Of a stretch of 64,000 bases of DNA, positions 19,562-28,906 are shown piece by piece. The notes beneath the pieces were generated by a model. The model made no database searches. It was not told the DNA's origin and worked only from the letters and a program-made list of their open reading frames with translations. Source of the stretch: G965204755 sp965243415 (GTDB taxonomy: Bacteria; Acidobacteriota; Vicinamibacteria; Marinacidobacterales; Marinacidobacteraceae). The translations under genes were made by a program, and so were the position numbers. The number at the start of each line of letters is the position of its first letter. Positions within the stretch are counted from its first letter, which is position 1. The stretch is from the NCBI GenBank assembly GCA_965243415.1, contig OZ251549.1, positions 2,108,001 to 2,172,000 of the forward strand, in the 5' to 3' direction.

Positions 19562-22500
19562 CTCCCCGGGGGGATCCTCCGGCCCGGGGTCCAGGGGGCG
19601 CCGGCGGCTTCGAGGTCGGCCTCCAGAGCGGCCAGGTCGCGTTCGACGAGCGACTTCAACTCCGCCGCCAGCATCTCGAACTCCTCGTCGGCGATGCGGA
19701 CCTGCTCCCGCTGCGTGGCGGTCGGCATCTGCCGCGTCCCCCAGTGGCCCCCGGCGGTCTGCCCGAGCCGGCTGCGGATGGAAGGCGCCGCCGGTTCGTT
19801 CCGCGACTGGCGCTCCGGGTCGCCGTTCAGTTCGACTTCCAGGTCGGAGAGCGACCGGAGGATGGAGTCCACCCGGGGGAAGAACCCGTCGTGCGCTCCC
19901 GGGGTTTCGACCAGGGCCGCCCGCAGGTGGCGGAGCCGCTCCCGGACCCGGCGGGCTTCCGCGGCGGCGCCCCCGGCGCGGCGCAGGAGGTCGGCGGTCC
20001 GCTGCTGGAACGCGGCGACCGCCGCCGGGTCCGTCCCCTCGGGCAGGTTCGGCACCGGCTTCACCCGGAACGACTGCGGCTCCCCGAGCGGTCGGACGCC
20101 CTCCCGGCTGACTGCGACCAGGCGCGCCCGGTACTCGCCGGGGGCGGCCAGCGGCCCCTGCGGCGGGCGCACCCACGGGGGACGGAAGCCGGGCGTCGTC
20201 AGGTTCACCGGGTTCGGCGGCGGCCCCCGGAGATCCCAGGCCACCCGGTGCGTCCCCTTCTTCGCCGGGCCGGCGACGCGCCGCACCGGGGTCCCCGCGG
20301 CGTCCTCGACGACCACGAACACCTGCGGCTCCGCTTCGAGTTCCTCGATCCGCAGGGTGTCGAAGCCGGGGAAGGGGACATCGTCCCCGCGCTCGCGGAT
20401 CTCCTTCTCCCGGTTGCGCCGCGCCTCTTCGGCGGTGGTGAGCGTCTCCGGCAGGTAGTAGGTGAACACGGCGCCGAAGGGCGGGTTGTCGGCCACATAG
20501 TCGGTCGTCCCGTAGGTCGGGCGCCCCGGCGCCTGCGCCGGCACCGAGGGGACGTACCACCAGGCGTCGCGCGTCGGGAAGAGCGCCGCCTCGCTGCTCC
20601 CGACCGCCTCCGCCAGGCCGCGTAGCGGGCGGTAGTCGTCGAGGACATAGAAGCCGCGCCCGAAGGTGGCGCCCACCAGGTCCTCGTCCCGCCGGTGGAT
20701 CTTCAGGTCGCGGAAGGCGATCGTCGGCGCGCCCTTCAGCCGGAACCAGTTCGCGCCCCCGTTCAGCGAGACCTGCAGCCCGAACTCGGCGGCGAGGAAC
20801 AGGAGGTCCGGATCCCGATGATCCTGCTGGAGGGCCCAGACGATGGTGTTCTCCGGCAGGTCGCCGGCGATGGAGGTCCAGGATTCGCCGGCGTCATCGC
20901 TCCGGAACAGGTACGGCCGGAAGTCCCCGGTCTTGTGGTTGTCGGCCACGGCGAACACCGTGTCGGCGTCGTGCTGGCCGGCTTCCACATCGTTCACGAA
21001 GGAGAGCGCCGGCAGGCCGGGGAGGTCGGCCATCCGGGTCCAGGTTTCGCCGCCGTCCGCGGTCCGGTGCAGCAGCCCGTCGTCGCTTCCGGTATAGATC
21101 ACGCCCGCCGTGACCGGTGATTCGGAGATCGCGGTGAGAGTGGCGTAGCGCGACATGGCGCCGGTGTCGTGGAGCGAGTCCACGCTCCACACCCGGTCGT
21201 AGAACGGGAGTTCGTATCTGTTGCGGCCGGTCGTCAGGTCGCTGCTGACCGCGGTCCACGAGTGCCCGCGGTCGTCGCTCCGCCAGAGCCGCTGCGAGCC
21301 GAACCAGATCCGGTCGGGGTCGTGCGGGCTCACCAGCAGCGGCGCGTCCCAGTTCCAGCGCTCCGGCGGCTCGCCCGGGGCCGGCGCCGGCTGGATGTGG
21401 AGCACTTCACCGCTCCGCCGGTCCGCCCGCTGGAGGTTTCCCTGCTGGGTCATGAGGTAGAGCACCGCCGGATCGCGGGGGTCGAACTGCACCCCGTAGC
21501 CGTCGGCGCCGAGCGGGACATACCAGTCCTCGTTCCGCACGCCTTCGAGGTTGTCGGTGCGCGACGGCCCGTGCACCGTCCCCAGATCCTGCGCCCCGCC
21601 GAGCAGGTCGTAGAACGGCTCCGCGTTGCTCAGCGCCACCTTGTAGAACTGGGAGACGGGCATATTGGGGAAATGCCGCCAGGTGTCGCCTTCGTCATAG
21701 GTCTCGTAGAGCCCGGCGTCGGTCCCCGCGAGCAGGTGCGCCGGGTCCCCGGGATCGATCCACAGCGCGTGGTTGTCCGAGTGCTTCTCCCGCCCGGTGC
21801 CCAGGTACCCGAAGGTCTTGCCGCCGTCCCGGGTCACATGGAGGAAGACATCCATCTGGTACACGAGATCGGGGTCCGTGGGGGAGGCCTCGATCTCCTG
21901 GTAGTAGTGCGGCCCGGTGCCGCCGGAGAGGTACGGATTCCGCCGGGTCCAACTCTCGCCCCGGTCCTCCGACCGGTAGAAGCCGCGCTCTTCCTCGTCG
22001 GCCTCGACGGTCGCGTAGAGGAGGCGGGGGTCGGCGGGGGTGACCGCCAGCCCGATCTTCCCGACATCCCCCTTCGGCAGGCCGCGGGTCACGCGGCGGA
22101 AGGTGCGGCCGTTGTCCGCCGAGCGGTGGATGCCGGAACCGGGGCCGCCGCCGAGGAACGACCAGATGTGCCGCCGCCGCTGGTAGGTGGCCGCGTACAC
22201 CGTGTCCGGGTCGTCGGGAGCGAACTCCAGGTCGGTGGCGCCGGTGTCCGGGCCGGCGTCCAGGACCAGGCTCCAGGTCTCCCCGCCGTCCTCGGTCCGG
22301 TACACCCCGCGTTCCCCGCCGCCGTTCCAGAGCGGCCCTTCGGCAGCCACGAGCACCACCCGGCTGTCGCGGGGGTCGATGAGGATGCGGCCGATGTGCT
22401 GCGAGCCCTCGAGACCCGTCCGCTCCCACGAGGCGCCGCCGTCGCGGCTGCGGTACACCCCGTCGCCCCAGCCCACATGGCGCCCGCTCACATTCTCGCC

Positions 22501-22917
22501 GGTCCCCACCCAGACCACCTCCGGGTTCGACGGGTCGAGCGCCACGGTCCCGATGGAGTAGGAGGGCTGCTCGTCGAACACCGGCTTCCAGGTGGTGCCG
22601 GCGTTCTCCGTCTTCCAGAGCCCGCCGGAGCCGACCGCGACATACCAGGTCGCCCGGCGCTGCGGATGCACCGCGATATCGGCGATGCGGCCGCCCATCC
22701 GCGCCGGTCCGATGCCCCGCAGCGGGAGGCCGGCGAGCGCTTCGCCGAGCGCCTCCTTCCGGTCGGCCCCGCTCCCGTTCCCGTCTTCCTGGCCGGCGAG
22801 GGCCGGGGCCCCGAGCAGCGCCAGCAGGGAGACCGCCGCCGCGACCGCGGCGGGACCGGAGGGGCGTCCGCCGCGGCGGGCGGACCGTTCGAGCGACTCG
22901 GGGAGGAGATGCGGCAT
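19558..22917 (-). CDS. Exported sortilin/VPS10-like beta-propeller protein
   Basis: Product of 1119 aa. Residues 1 to about 42 form a signal peptide (hydrophobic AAVAAAVSLLALLGAPALA). The next 700 residues are a propeller with repeated Asp-box motifs of the S-x-D-x-G-x-x-W type: SRDGGASW, TEDGGETW, SEDRGESW, SDDRGHSW, TADGGETW and SDDAGESW. Such proteins are frequently labelled glycosyl hydrolase or sortilin-like; no catalytic residues for a glycosidase are evident. The C-terminal 300 residues include an Ig-like or FlgD-like region (VFVVVEDAAGTPVRRV, HRVAWDLRG) and a predicted helical tail. It is large, secreted and typical of Gemmatimonadota, Acidobacteriota and Bacteroidota. Transcribed toward restriction-modification pair 2, from which it is separated by about 75 bases. 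Confidence 0.85.
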   Translation of the reverse strand: MPHLLPESLERSARRGGRPSGPAAVAAAVSLLALLGAPALAGQEDGNGSGADRKEALGEALAGLPLRGIGPARMGGRIADIAVHPQRRATWYVAVGSGGLWKTENAGTTWKPVFDEQPSYSIGTVALDPSNPEVVWVGTGENVSGRHVGWGDGVYRSRDGGASWERTGLEGSQHIGRILIDPRDSRVVLVAAEGPLWNGGGERGVYRTEDGGETWSLVLDAGPDTGATDLEFAPDDPDTVYAATYQRRRHIWSFLGGGPGSGIHRSADNGRTFRRVTRGLPKGDVGKIGLAVTPADPRLLYATVEADEEERGFYRSEDRGESWTRRNPYLSGGTGPHYYQEIEASPTDPDLVYQMDVFLHVTRDGGKTFGYLGTGREKHSDNHALWIDPGDPAHLLAGTDAGLYETYDEGDTWRHFPNMPVSQFYKVALSNAEPFYDLLGGAQDLGTVHGPSRTDNLEGVRNEDWYVPLGADGYGVQFDPRDPAVLYLMTQQGNLQRADRRSGEVLHIQPAPAPGEPPERWNWDAPLLVSPHDPDRIWFGSQRLWRSDDRGHSWTAVSSDLTTGRNRYELPFYDRVWSVDSLHDTGAMSRYATLTAISESPVTAGVIYTGSDDGLLHRTADGGETWTRMADLPGLPALSFVNDVEAGQHDADTVFAVADNHKTGDFRPYLFRSDDAGESWTSIAGDLPENTIVWALQQDHRDPDLLFLAAEFGLQVSLNGGANWFRLKGAPTIAFRDLKIHRRDEDLVGATFGRGFYVLDDYRPLRGLAEAVGSSEAALFPTRDAWWYVPSVPAQAPGRPTYGTTDYVADNPPFGAVFTYYLPETLTTAEEARRNREKEIRERGDDVPFPGFDTLRIEELEAEPQVFVVVEDAAGTPVRRVAGPAKKGTHRVAWDLRGPPPNPVNLTTPGFRPPWVRPPQGPLAAPGEYRARLVAVSREGVRPLGEPQSFRVKPVPNLPEGTDPAAVAAFQQRTADLLRRAGGAAAEARRVRERLRHLRAALVETPGAHDGFFPRVDSILRSLSDLEVELNGDPERQSRNEPAAPSIRSRLGQTAGGHWGTRQMPTATQREQVRIADEEFEMLAAELKSLVERDLAALEADLEAAGAPWTPGRRIPPGR

Positions 22918-23036
22918 TTCGGTCGTGGACTCCTGCCGGGAGACCCCGGCATCATCGGTGGGGTGGTGTGTGGAACCGGTCGGGTGGTACGGGGAATGCT
23001 CGCATACCGACCACAGTGCTCCGCCCCCTCGAGTGC

Positions 23037-23042
23037 TACATT
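23037..23042 (+). promoter_or_regulatory. Candidate -10 box (TACATT) of the desaturase-acyltransferase-GH3 genes
   Basis: TACATT preceded by GTGC, 39 bases before the desaturase-like ATG. It fits the TANNNT pattern seen elsewhere in the window. No -35 element is clear. Confidence 0.4.
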
Positions 23043-23081
23043 GCCATCGAAGGCAGGCGCGGACTGCAGGGCTGACCGGAG

Positions 23082-23942
23082 ATGACGAGGAACGCGCCGG
23101 ACCGCAGACCGCAACCGGAACGGGAGGGGCGCCCGGAGCCGATCCGCCGGATTCCGGTGCGCCGGATGCGGTTCCTGAGCCGCTCGCTGATCCTCCTCGT
23201 GGTGGCTGCCGGGTTCGGCGGGCTGCTCGTCGTCCCCACCACCTGGTACGGCTGGGCCGCCGACCTCCTGCTGCGCACCTGGCTGGCGTTCCTGGGAACC
23301 GTCCTGGCCCACGAGGCGGTCCACGGGCTGGTCGGGGCGACGCGACGGAGCAACGCCCTCTGGGGACGGATCGCCCTGCTGCCCTGCATGGTGCCCTTCA
23401 CCAACTTCCGGGGCACCCACCTGCTCCACCACCGGCACACCAACGAGACCGGCCGCGACCCGGATCTCTTCCTCCGGCCCCGCCGCCTCTGGCACCTGCC
23501 GTTCCGGGCGGTCGCCATGCCGCACCAGTGGTTCTTCTGGCTGCGGCAGCGGGGCGGGCTGTCCCCGGGCCACGCACGCGACCTCGGGTGGAACTACCTC
23601 GCCATCGCTGCCGGCTACCTTCCGGTGGCGCTCGTCGTCGGTCCGGAGCGCCTGATCCTGGGGATGGCGCCGGTCTGCGTGCTGACTTCGCTGCTCCTCT
23701 GGATACCCTTCGCCCACCTGACCCACGAGGGCTACTCCACCGGCGCCGCCGAGGAGCGCTCCCACAGTTACTACGGACGGCTCGCCTACTGGTTTTCCCT
23801 CGGACTCTCCATGCACCGGGAACACCATATGCGGCCCCACCTCTCCTGGCTGGAGTTGCGGCAATTCGTGAAGGCCGACGCCCGGCGCCGCTTCCTCCCG
23901 CGCCGCGAAGTACGGGTGGCGGGGTCGGTCCGGGCGGCCTGA
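23082..23942 (+). CDS. Membrane fatty-acid desaturase/hydroxylase-like di-iron protein
   Basis: Product of 286 aa. Three histidine boxes are visible: HEAVH (His77 and His81), HLLHHRH (His113 to His119) and HREHH near residue 245, the di-iron ligand set of membrane desaturases and carotenoid ketolases/hydroxylases. Hydrophobic segments around residues 33-52, 62-76 and 185-230 give the usual membrane topology. It may act on fatty acyl chains or on a carotenoid; the substrate cannot be fixed from sequence. The N-terminal 28 residues are basic and polar. It precedes an acyltransferase-like and a GH3-like gene on the same strand, hinting at a small lipid-modification cluster. Confidence 0.8.
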   Translation: MTRNAPDRRPQPEREGRPEPIRRIPVRRMRFLSRSLILLVVAAGFGGLLVVPTTWYGWAADLLLRTWLAFLGTVLAHEAVHGLVGATRRSNALWGRIALLPCMVPFTNFRGTHLLHHRHTNETGRDPDLFLRPRRLWHLPFRAVAMPHQWFFWLRQRGGLSPGHARDLGWNYLAIAAGYLPVALVVGPERLILGMAPVCVLTSLLLWIPFAHLTHEGYSTGAAEERSHSYYGRLAYWFSLGLSMHREHHMRPHLSWLELRQFVKADARRRFLPRREVRVAGSVRAA

Positions 23943-24065
23943 GCCGGTCTCGGCGGTGACGGTCGCGCCCCGGGGTCGCTCCGGCGCGCACCGGGACCGC
24001 CTCCGCCCGGTTCGCTCCCGTTCCGCGCCGGCCGCGCCGCGGCGGACCGGGCGGAGACCCCGCCG

Positions 24066-25328
24066 ATGAGCGAGCCCCGGGCCGGGAACGGCGGGGCGAT
24101 GGCCCTCGCGGTGCCGGACCTGGCCTGCCTCACCGTGGATTCCCCGGTGCGGCCCCTGGACTACGCCCTCGTCCTGCACTTCGACCGGGCCCGGAGTCTG
24201 CCGTTCTCCTACGACCGGTTGCGCCGCGGCGCCGAGGAAGCGCGCCGCGCGTATCCGGTGGCCGCCAGCCGGGTCCGCCGCGGCTCCTGGCAGCCCTTCA
24301 CCCGTCCGCCGGGAGCGCTGGCGTACTGGCGGCTGCCGGGCGAGCCGACCGAGCCCCTCCTGCGCCGCTTCCTGACCCCCGGTTTCTGCCTGGCCGAGGA
24401 GCCGCCGGTGCGCCAGTTGCTGCTGGAGAGCGGGGAGCCGCCGCGCTTCTCGCTGGTGACCCGGGTGCATCACGCCGCTTCGGACCTGGTGGGGGCGCTG
24501 CTCTTCGTGGGCCGCCAACTCGGAGCCGCCACCGGCGCGGCGGAGCCGGCGGCGCCGCAGCGAACGCCGCCGCCGCTGCGGCAGCCCTCGCGGCTGGCGC
24601 GGCGCCGCGGCCGCGTCCGGCCTTCGACCCCGCTGGCGGTGGGGCCGGGCGCCCCGTCGCCGGACCGACGGTGGCTGACGGTCGAAGTCGATCGCCGGCC
24701 GTTCGCCACGGTCTCCTGGCACCTCGACGGCTTCACCTGGAACGATGTGCTGCTCACCGCGGCGATGTCGGCCCTCGCCGACTGGAACCGGGGGCAGCGC
24801 GCCTCCGCCGCCCGCATCGGCCTCTGGGTTCCGATGAATGTGCGGCGGAGTCGGTTCGCCGGCTTCGGCAACGGGGCCTCGCGGATCCGGGTCCACCGCC
24901 CCCGGGCGCCCGGCCCCTCTCCCAAGGAGCGATTCCGGGGACAGGTACGGCTCGTCCGCCAGGCGGTGCAGCGCGCCCGGCTCGACGGCGACTGGGTGCT
25001 GCCTTCGGGGACCCTCAGCCGGATGCTGCTCCTCGGGGCGCCCTCGCTGGCGCGCCGCTACCTGGACCGACCGCGGGCGGACTACGGGACCGCCGGCTTC
25101 GCCCACCTGGAGCGGTGGCCCGGGGACGGCGACCCGGTGTTCGAGGCGGTGTCGGACTTCGAGGTCGTTTCCTGTCTCCATGCGCGCCATCCCCTCTACT
25201 TCGCGGCCATCTCCCGTCCCGACCGCACCGAGGTGACGATCACCTGGGATCCGGCGCTCCTCGAGGCCGGCCAGATCGAGGACATCGCCACCGCCTTCCG
25301 GCGCGCCATCGCGCACGCCCACCCGTAA
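24066..25328 (+). CDS. Condensation/acyltransferase-superfamily protein
   Basis: Product of 420 aa. The motif HHAASD at about residue 138 matches the HHxxxD(G) catalytic motif of the CoA-dependent acyltransferase superfamily (NRPS condensation domains, PapA, wax ester synthase/DGAT), although the final glycine is replaced (DLVG). A second family-like region, TWNDVLLTAAMSALADWN, lies about 100 residues later, followed by VPMNVR, resembling the NDVVLA and VPVSLR regions of wax ester synthases. It probably esterifies or amidates an acyl chain. It sits 19 bases upstream of the GH3-like gene, so the two are likely an operon; GH3 activation of an acid followed by transfer would be a sensible pair, but this is inference. 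Confidence 0.7.
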   Translation: MSEPRAGNGGAMALAVPDLACLTVDSPVRPLDYALVLHFDRARSLPFSYDRLRRGAEEARRAYPVAASRVRRGSWQPFTRPPGALAYWRLPGEPTEPLLRRFLTPGFCLAEEPPVRQLLLESGEPPRFSLVTRVHHAASDLVGALLFVGRQLGAATGAAEPAAPQRTPPPLRQPSRLARRRGRVRPSTPLAVGPGAPSPDRRWLTVEVDRRPFATVSWHLDGFTWNDVLLTAAMSALADWNRGQRASAARIGLWVPMNVRRSRFAGFGNGASRIRVHRPRAPGPSPKERFRGQVRLVRQAVQRARLDGDWVLPSGTLSRMLLLGAPSLARRYLDRPRADYGTAGFAHLERWPGDGDPVFEAVSDFEVVSCLHARHPLYFAAISRPDRTEVTITWDPALLEAGQIEDIATAFRRAIAHAHP

Positions 25329-25346
25329 CCCCGGGGGCCCCGCTCC

Positions 25347-26921
25347 GTGACCGCGTGGTCCCGCCGGGGCGAGGCGCGCGGGAACGAGTGTGCGCGCACC
25401 CTCATCGCGTTCGGGCTGCGGGCGTTCGGCGGCGCCGCCGCGCTCCGGCAGCGTCGGGCCCTGGCCCGTTTCCCCGCCGTCCAGCACCGCCTGCGCCGCC
25501 GCTACGGTGTCACTGCCGACACCCCGCTGACCCGCGAACTGCCGGCGCTCCCCGAGTCGACCGGGAAGTCGGTCCCGGTGGCGCTGACTTCCGGGACTTC
25601 CGGCGCCCCGCGGGCCGTCGCCTATCCCGCCCGGCGCGTCGCCCGGGTGCGCCGGGTGTTCATCGAGGCGATGGCGCGGCTCATCGCCGCCGAGGGGATC
25701 CGGCGCACCGGGTTCTACGCCTTCGGAGCGTTCGACACCGACCGCTCGCTCGGCTCCCTCCTGACCGCCGAGGCCGGCGCTCCCTCGCGGTCGGCGCTGC
25801 TGCAGGCGCCGTATCGGGCCCACGCGGCGCCGTCCCTCCGCTCGCTGGCGCGGGAGTACGGGGTCCCGGCGGTGCGCCTGCTGGTGCTCGCCGTCTCGAA
25901 TCCGGGAATCCTCTACGCCACGAACCCCTCCACCTTCAGCGTGTTCTTCGACGACCTGGAAGCCGACTGGGAGCGGGCGCGCTCGCTGGCTCGGGCGGCG
26001 GCCGCCGACCGGCCCCGGCCCGGGACCCCGGCGGGGCCGATCCTGCGGAAGATCGCCGCCCCGGGGCTCTTCGACCGGCTGGAGCGGGTGGCGGCGAGCT
26101 CCGACCCGCTCCCGATCACGGACTGGGCGCCGGCGGTGTCCCACCTGGTCTGCTGGAGCAGCGGCGCCGCGGCGCCGTTCCTGGAAGCGGTGGACCGGCG
26201 GCTGCCGCCCCCGCGGTTCCGGCGTTGGCCGATGTTCTCCATGTCCACGGAGACGCTCGAGACCGTTCCCGAGTACCGGGACGGCGACACCGCGCTCCTC
26301 CCCGCGGCGCCCGGCGTCCTCTACGAGTTCCTGGAGGCGGAGGGTCCCGAGACCGAAGCGGCGCTCGTCCTCCCGGACGCCCTGTTGCCGGGCCGGGACT
26401 ACGAGATGGTGGTGAGCCACGAGTTCGGCCTCCGCCGTTACCGGACCGGGGACCTGTTCCGGATGGAGCGCCGTTTCCACGGCCATCCGGACCTGCGTTT
26501 CCGGCGCCGCCGCGGCGTCTCCTGGTCGTTCACCGGGGAGAAACTGACGGCGGCCCAGGTGGAAGCCGCCCTCGAGCGGATCCTCGCCGCCGACGCGGAG
26601 ATCCGCGGGAGTTACTGGTTGGCCCTGTTCCCCGAAGAACGCGGCCGCGGCGCGGTTCCCGGCTACCTGCTGGCGGCCGTTCCCCGGGCGAGCGACCGGG
26701 GGCCGGCCCTCCCCGCCGGTCTGGCCGCGGGTCTGGACGAGGCGCTCTCGGCCCTGAACCTCGAGTACCGGGCCAAGCGGGAGAGCGGCCGACTGGCGCC
26801 GGTCCGGCTGGTCGAGGTGGAACGGGCGGAGTTCGTCCGCCGGGCGGTGGGCGGCGGAACCGCTTCGCTCGACTCCCAGTTCAAGTTCGCCTCCTTCTAC
26901 CCGCGCCTCTGGGGCGGCTGA
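25347..26921 (+). CDS. GH3-family acyl-adenylate-forming enzyme
   Basis: Product of 524 aa, starting at a GTG 18 bases after the acyltransferase stop. Motif I of the adenylating superfamily is present as LTSGTSGAPR; FSMSTETLETVPEY and FGLRRYRTGDLFRM occupy positions of motifs II and III; the C-terminal LNLEYRAKRESGRL and DSQFKFASFYPRLW are typical of GH3 proteins. Plant GH3 enzymes conjugate amino acids to jasmonate or auxin; bacterial homologues are mostly uncharacterised and found in natural-product or lipid contexts. The enzyme is predicted to be cytoplasmic, activating a carboxylic acid with ATP. It is convergent with the HAD gene (45-base gap). Confidence 0.83.
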   Translation: MTAWSRRGEARGNECARTLIAFGLRAFGGAAALRQRRALARFPAVQHRLRRRYGVTADTPLTRELPALPESTGKSVPVALTSGTSGAPRAVAYPARRVARVRRVFIEAMARLIAAEGIRRTGFYAFGAFDTDRSLGSLLTAEAGAPSRSALLQAPYRAHAAPSLRSLAREYGVPAVRLLVLAVSNPGILYATNPSTFSVFFDDLEADWERARSLARAAAADRPRPGTPAGPILRKIAAPGLFDRLERVAASSDPLPITDWAPAVSHLVCWSSGAAAPFLEAVDRRLPPPRFRRWPMFSMSTETLETVPEYRDGDTALLPAAPGVLYEFLEAEGPETEAALVLPDALLPGRDYEMVVSHEFGLRRYRTGDLFRMERRFHGHPDLRFRRRRGVSWSFTGEKLTAAQVEAALERILAADAEIRGSYWLALFPEERGRGAVPGYLLAAVPRASDRGPALPAGLAAGLDEALSALNLEYRAKRESGRLAPVRLVEVERAEFVRRAVGGGTASLDSQFKFASFYPRLWGG

Positions 26922-26966
26922 CCGCCCCGCCCGGCGGACGCGCCGCGGCGAAAGTGGCGGCCCGGG

Positions 26967-27596
26967 TCAGAGAGTCGCGATCAGGTCGCCGAACGACCGG
27001 AAGTCCCGGCCGCGGATCAGCGCCCGGCAGCCGGCGGCCCCGGCGGCGGCGCCGTCGGTCTCCGGCCGGTCCCCGAGGTGGAGCAGGGCGCCCGGCGCGA
27101 TCCGCAGGTCGGCGAGCGCCTGTCGGAAGATGGCCGGGTTCGGCTTGATGACGCCGATCTCCTCGCCGGCGTAGCACCGTTCGAACCGGCCTTCGAGCCC
27201 CAGCGTCTCGATCTTCGCCTCCGCCACGAAGTCGGAGACCGCGATCAGCCGGCCGACGCGGAACCGGAGGACTTCCATCAGGCCGATCAGGCCCGGCGCC
27301 GGGCCCAGCCGCCGCAGCACCGGCAGCAGCAGCCGCTCCTCCGCTTCGAGGCGCGCCGCGATCCGGATCGCCCACCCGTCGTCGAGGAACCCGCCTTCCT
27401 TCCGGGCGGCGGCGGCGCGGCGCCGGAATCGCGCCAGGTCCCGCAGATCCCGGAGCGGCGCCCGCGACCGCAGTTCCCGCGCCCGCCGGACCGCTTCGCC
27501 CAGCACCCGCCGGCGGAGCCCGCGAGTGGAATAGAGCGTCCCGTCCACATCGAAGGACACCGCGGCGACGCCCCGGAGCGGGTCCGGAGCGCTCAC
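26967..27596 (-). CDS. HAD-superfamily hydrolase
   Basis: Product of 209 aa from the GTG at 27596. Motif I is FDVDGTLYS (nucleophile Asp16, acid/base Asp18), motif II is IAVSDF, motif III is the lysine in GVIKPNPAIF, and motif IV is GDRPETDGAAAGAAG. This is a complete HAD subfamily I phosphatase with a helical cap. The substrate is unknown; phosphoglycolate phosphatase-like or house-cleaning activity is likely. The open frame extends 110 codons upstream but with no family similarity, so the GTG directly ahead of the first motif is preferred. It lies downstream of the NHL lipoprotein gene on the same strand. Confidence 0.85.
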   Translation of the reverse strand: MSAPDPLRGVAAVSFDVDGTLYSTRGLRRRVLGEAVRRARELRSRAPLRDLRDLARFRRRAAAARKEGGFLDDGWAIRIAARLEAEERLLLPVLRRLGPAPGLIGLMEVLRFRVGRLIAVSDFVAEAKIETLGLEGRFERCYAGEEIGVIKPNPAIFRQALADLRIAPGALLHLGDRPETDGAAAGAAGCRALIRGRDFRSFGDLIATL

Positions 27597-27672
27597 GCCG
27601 GGTCGCCGCCGGGCATCCCGGGAGCGGCGGGCCGCCTCGACCGCCGGGTCGCCGCCCGCGCCGGCGCGTTCC

Positions 27673-28797
27673 CTATCGCGCCGCGCTCCGGGCGGGGAGC
27701 GAGAACTTCCGGACCATCCGCTGCCGCACCTCGCCCCCGTACACGCTGCCGTCCGCGCCGACCGCCACGCCCTCGGGGCCGCTGGTGACCGGTTCGGCGC
27801 CGGGCTCGAGATCGGAGACATCGTCCGGGAGGAAGTGGGTGACCGTCCCGTCGCGGGCGCTCCCGATGCGGATGCCGCGCGAGAACCCGGGGTTCGCCTC
27901 CGAGGTGGACTCCGAATCGGCGACATGGATGAGGTCGTCGGCGGTGATGAAGACCCCGCTGGGGCGCCCGAACTGCAGCCATTCCTCGAGGAAGTTGCCG
28001 TCCTGGTCGAGGACCTGGACGCGGTTGTTCGCCCGGTCGCCCACGAAGAGCCGCCCCTCGGAGTCCATCGCCAGCGCGTGCGGGTCGCGGAACTGCCCCG
28101 GGCCGGTCCCGGTCTCGCCGAACGCCCCGAGGAACTCCCCGTCTGCGGAGAACTTGGAGATCCGGTTGTTGCCGCCGGAGCCGTGTCCGTCCGCCACGAA
28201 GATCACGCCTTCGGGGGACACCAGCACGTCGGAGGGCATGTTGAACTGCTCGTCGCCGTCGCCGGGGACCCCGGCCTCGCCCAGCCGCAGCAGCACTTCC
28301 CCTTCGGGGCTGAACTTCAGCACCTGGTGCCCCTTGCCCTCGGGGACGCAGCGGTTGTCGAAACCGCAGGCGTCGGTGACCCACAGGAATCCCTCGTGAT
28401 CCACGAACATCCCGTGCGGCCAGGAGATGAGCCCGGCGCCGAAACTCCGGACCACTTCGCCCTCCGGCGTGAACAGGACGATCGGGTCCACCTCGGGCCG
28501 GTCGCCGCAGTAGTTCTGGCCGCAGCGCTCCGCGGTCCACAGGTTCCCGTCGGCGGCCGGGTACACGGCGCTGATGGATCCCCAGGTCCGGTCGCCCGGC
28601 AGGTTCCCCCACATCGCCTCCGCGGTGTAGGGATTCGGGTAGTCGTCGTTCTCCGTCACCGGGGCTTCCGGCACCGGTTCCGGAGCGGCGGCGCCCCCGC
28701 AGCCGGCGGCGACGAACAGGCCGGTCGCCAGGGCAGCGAGCAACGGAACGAGCCGGACCGGGGACTCGAACGGGAAGGGACGACGGAACGCAGGCAT
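27673..28797 (-). CDS. NHL-repeat beta-propeller lipoprotein
   Basis: Product of 374 aa from the ATG at 28797. The N-terminus is a lipoprotein signal peptide ending in the lipobox VAAGC. The rest is a propeller with NHL-type repeats: WPHGMFVDHEGFLWVTD, MPSDVLVSPEGVIFVAD, DPHALAMDSEGRLFVGD and GPEGVAVGADGSVYGGE, separated by VLKFSPEGEVLLRLGE-type strands. Such proteins include peptidyl-alpha-hydroxyglycine lyase-like enzymes; catalytic function is not assured. A GAGGAG ribosome site lies 11 bases before the ATG and a TAGAAT -10 box 49 bases before it. The protein is expected to sit on the periplasmic face of a membrane. Confidence 0.83.
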   Translation of the reverse strand: MPAFRRPFPFESPVRLVPLLAALATGLFVAAGCGGAAAPEPVPEAPVTENDDYPNPYTAEAMWGNLPGDRTWGSISAVYPAADGNLWTAERCGQNYCGDRPEVDPIVLFTPEGEVVRSFGAGLISWPHGMFVDHEGFLWVTDACGFDNRCVPEGKGHQVLKFSPEGEVLLRLGEAGVPGDGDEQFNMPSDVLVSPEGVIFVADGHGSGGNNRISKFSADGEFLGAFGETGTGPGQFRDPHALAMDSEGRLFVGDRANNRVQVLDQDGNFLEEWLQFGRPSGVFITADDLIHVADSESTSEANPGFSRGIRIGSARDGTVTHFLPDDVSDLEPGAEPVTSGPEGVAVGADGSVYGGEVRQRMVRKFSLPARSAAR

Positions 28798-28846
28798 GGT
28801 CGGGGTTTCTCCTCGGGGTGGTGCGCCGGTGACGGCGGAACCGGGG

Positions 28847-28852
28847 ATTCTA
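28847..28852 (-). promoter_or_regulatory. Candidate -10 box (TAGAAT) of the NHL lipoprotein gene
   Basis: TAGAAT on the minus strand (revealed as ATTCTA on plus), about 49 bases before the ATG, leaving room for a leader that contains the GAGGAG ribosome site. The same hexamer precedes the neighbouring lipoprotein gene. Confidence 0.45.
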
Positions 28853-28906
28853 GGGAGTGGAGGGAGTCCGGGCCGACGCGCTGCCCCCGCTCGCCGCCGG
28901 GCGCGG

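Noticed and set aside
22488..26486. A 1332-codon minus-strand open frame covering the desaturase, acyltransferase and GH3 genes
   Set aside because: Arg/Gly/Pro-rich shadow of the plus-strand genes; no family resemblance, and the opposite strand encodes clear proteins.
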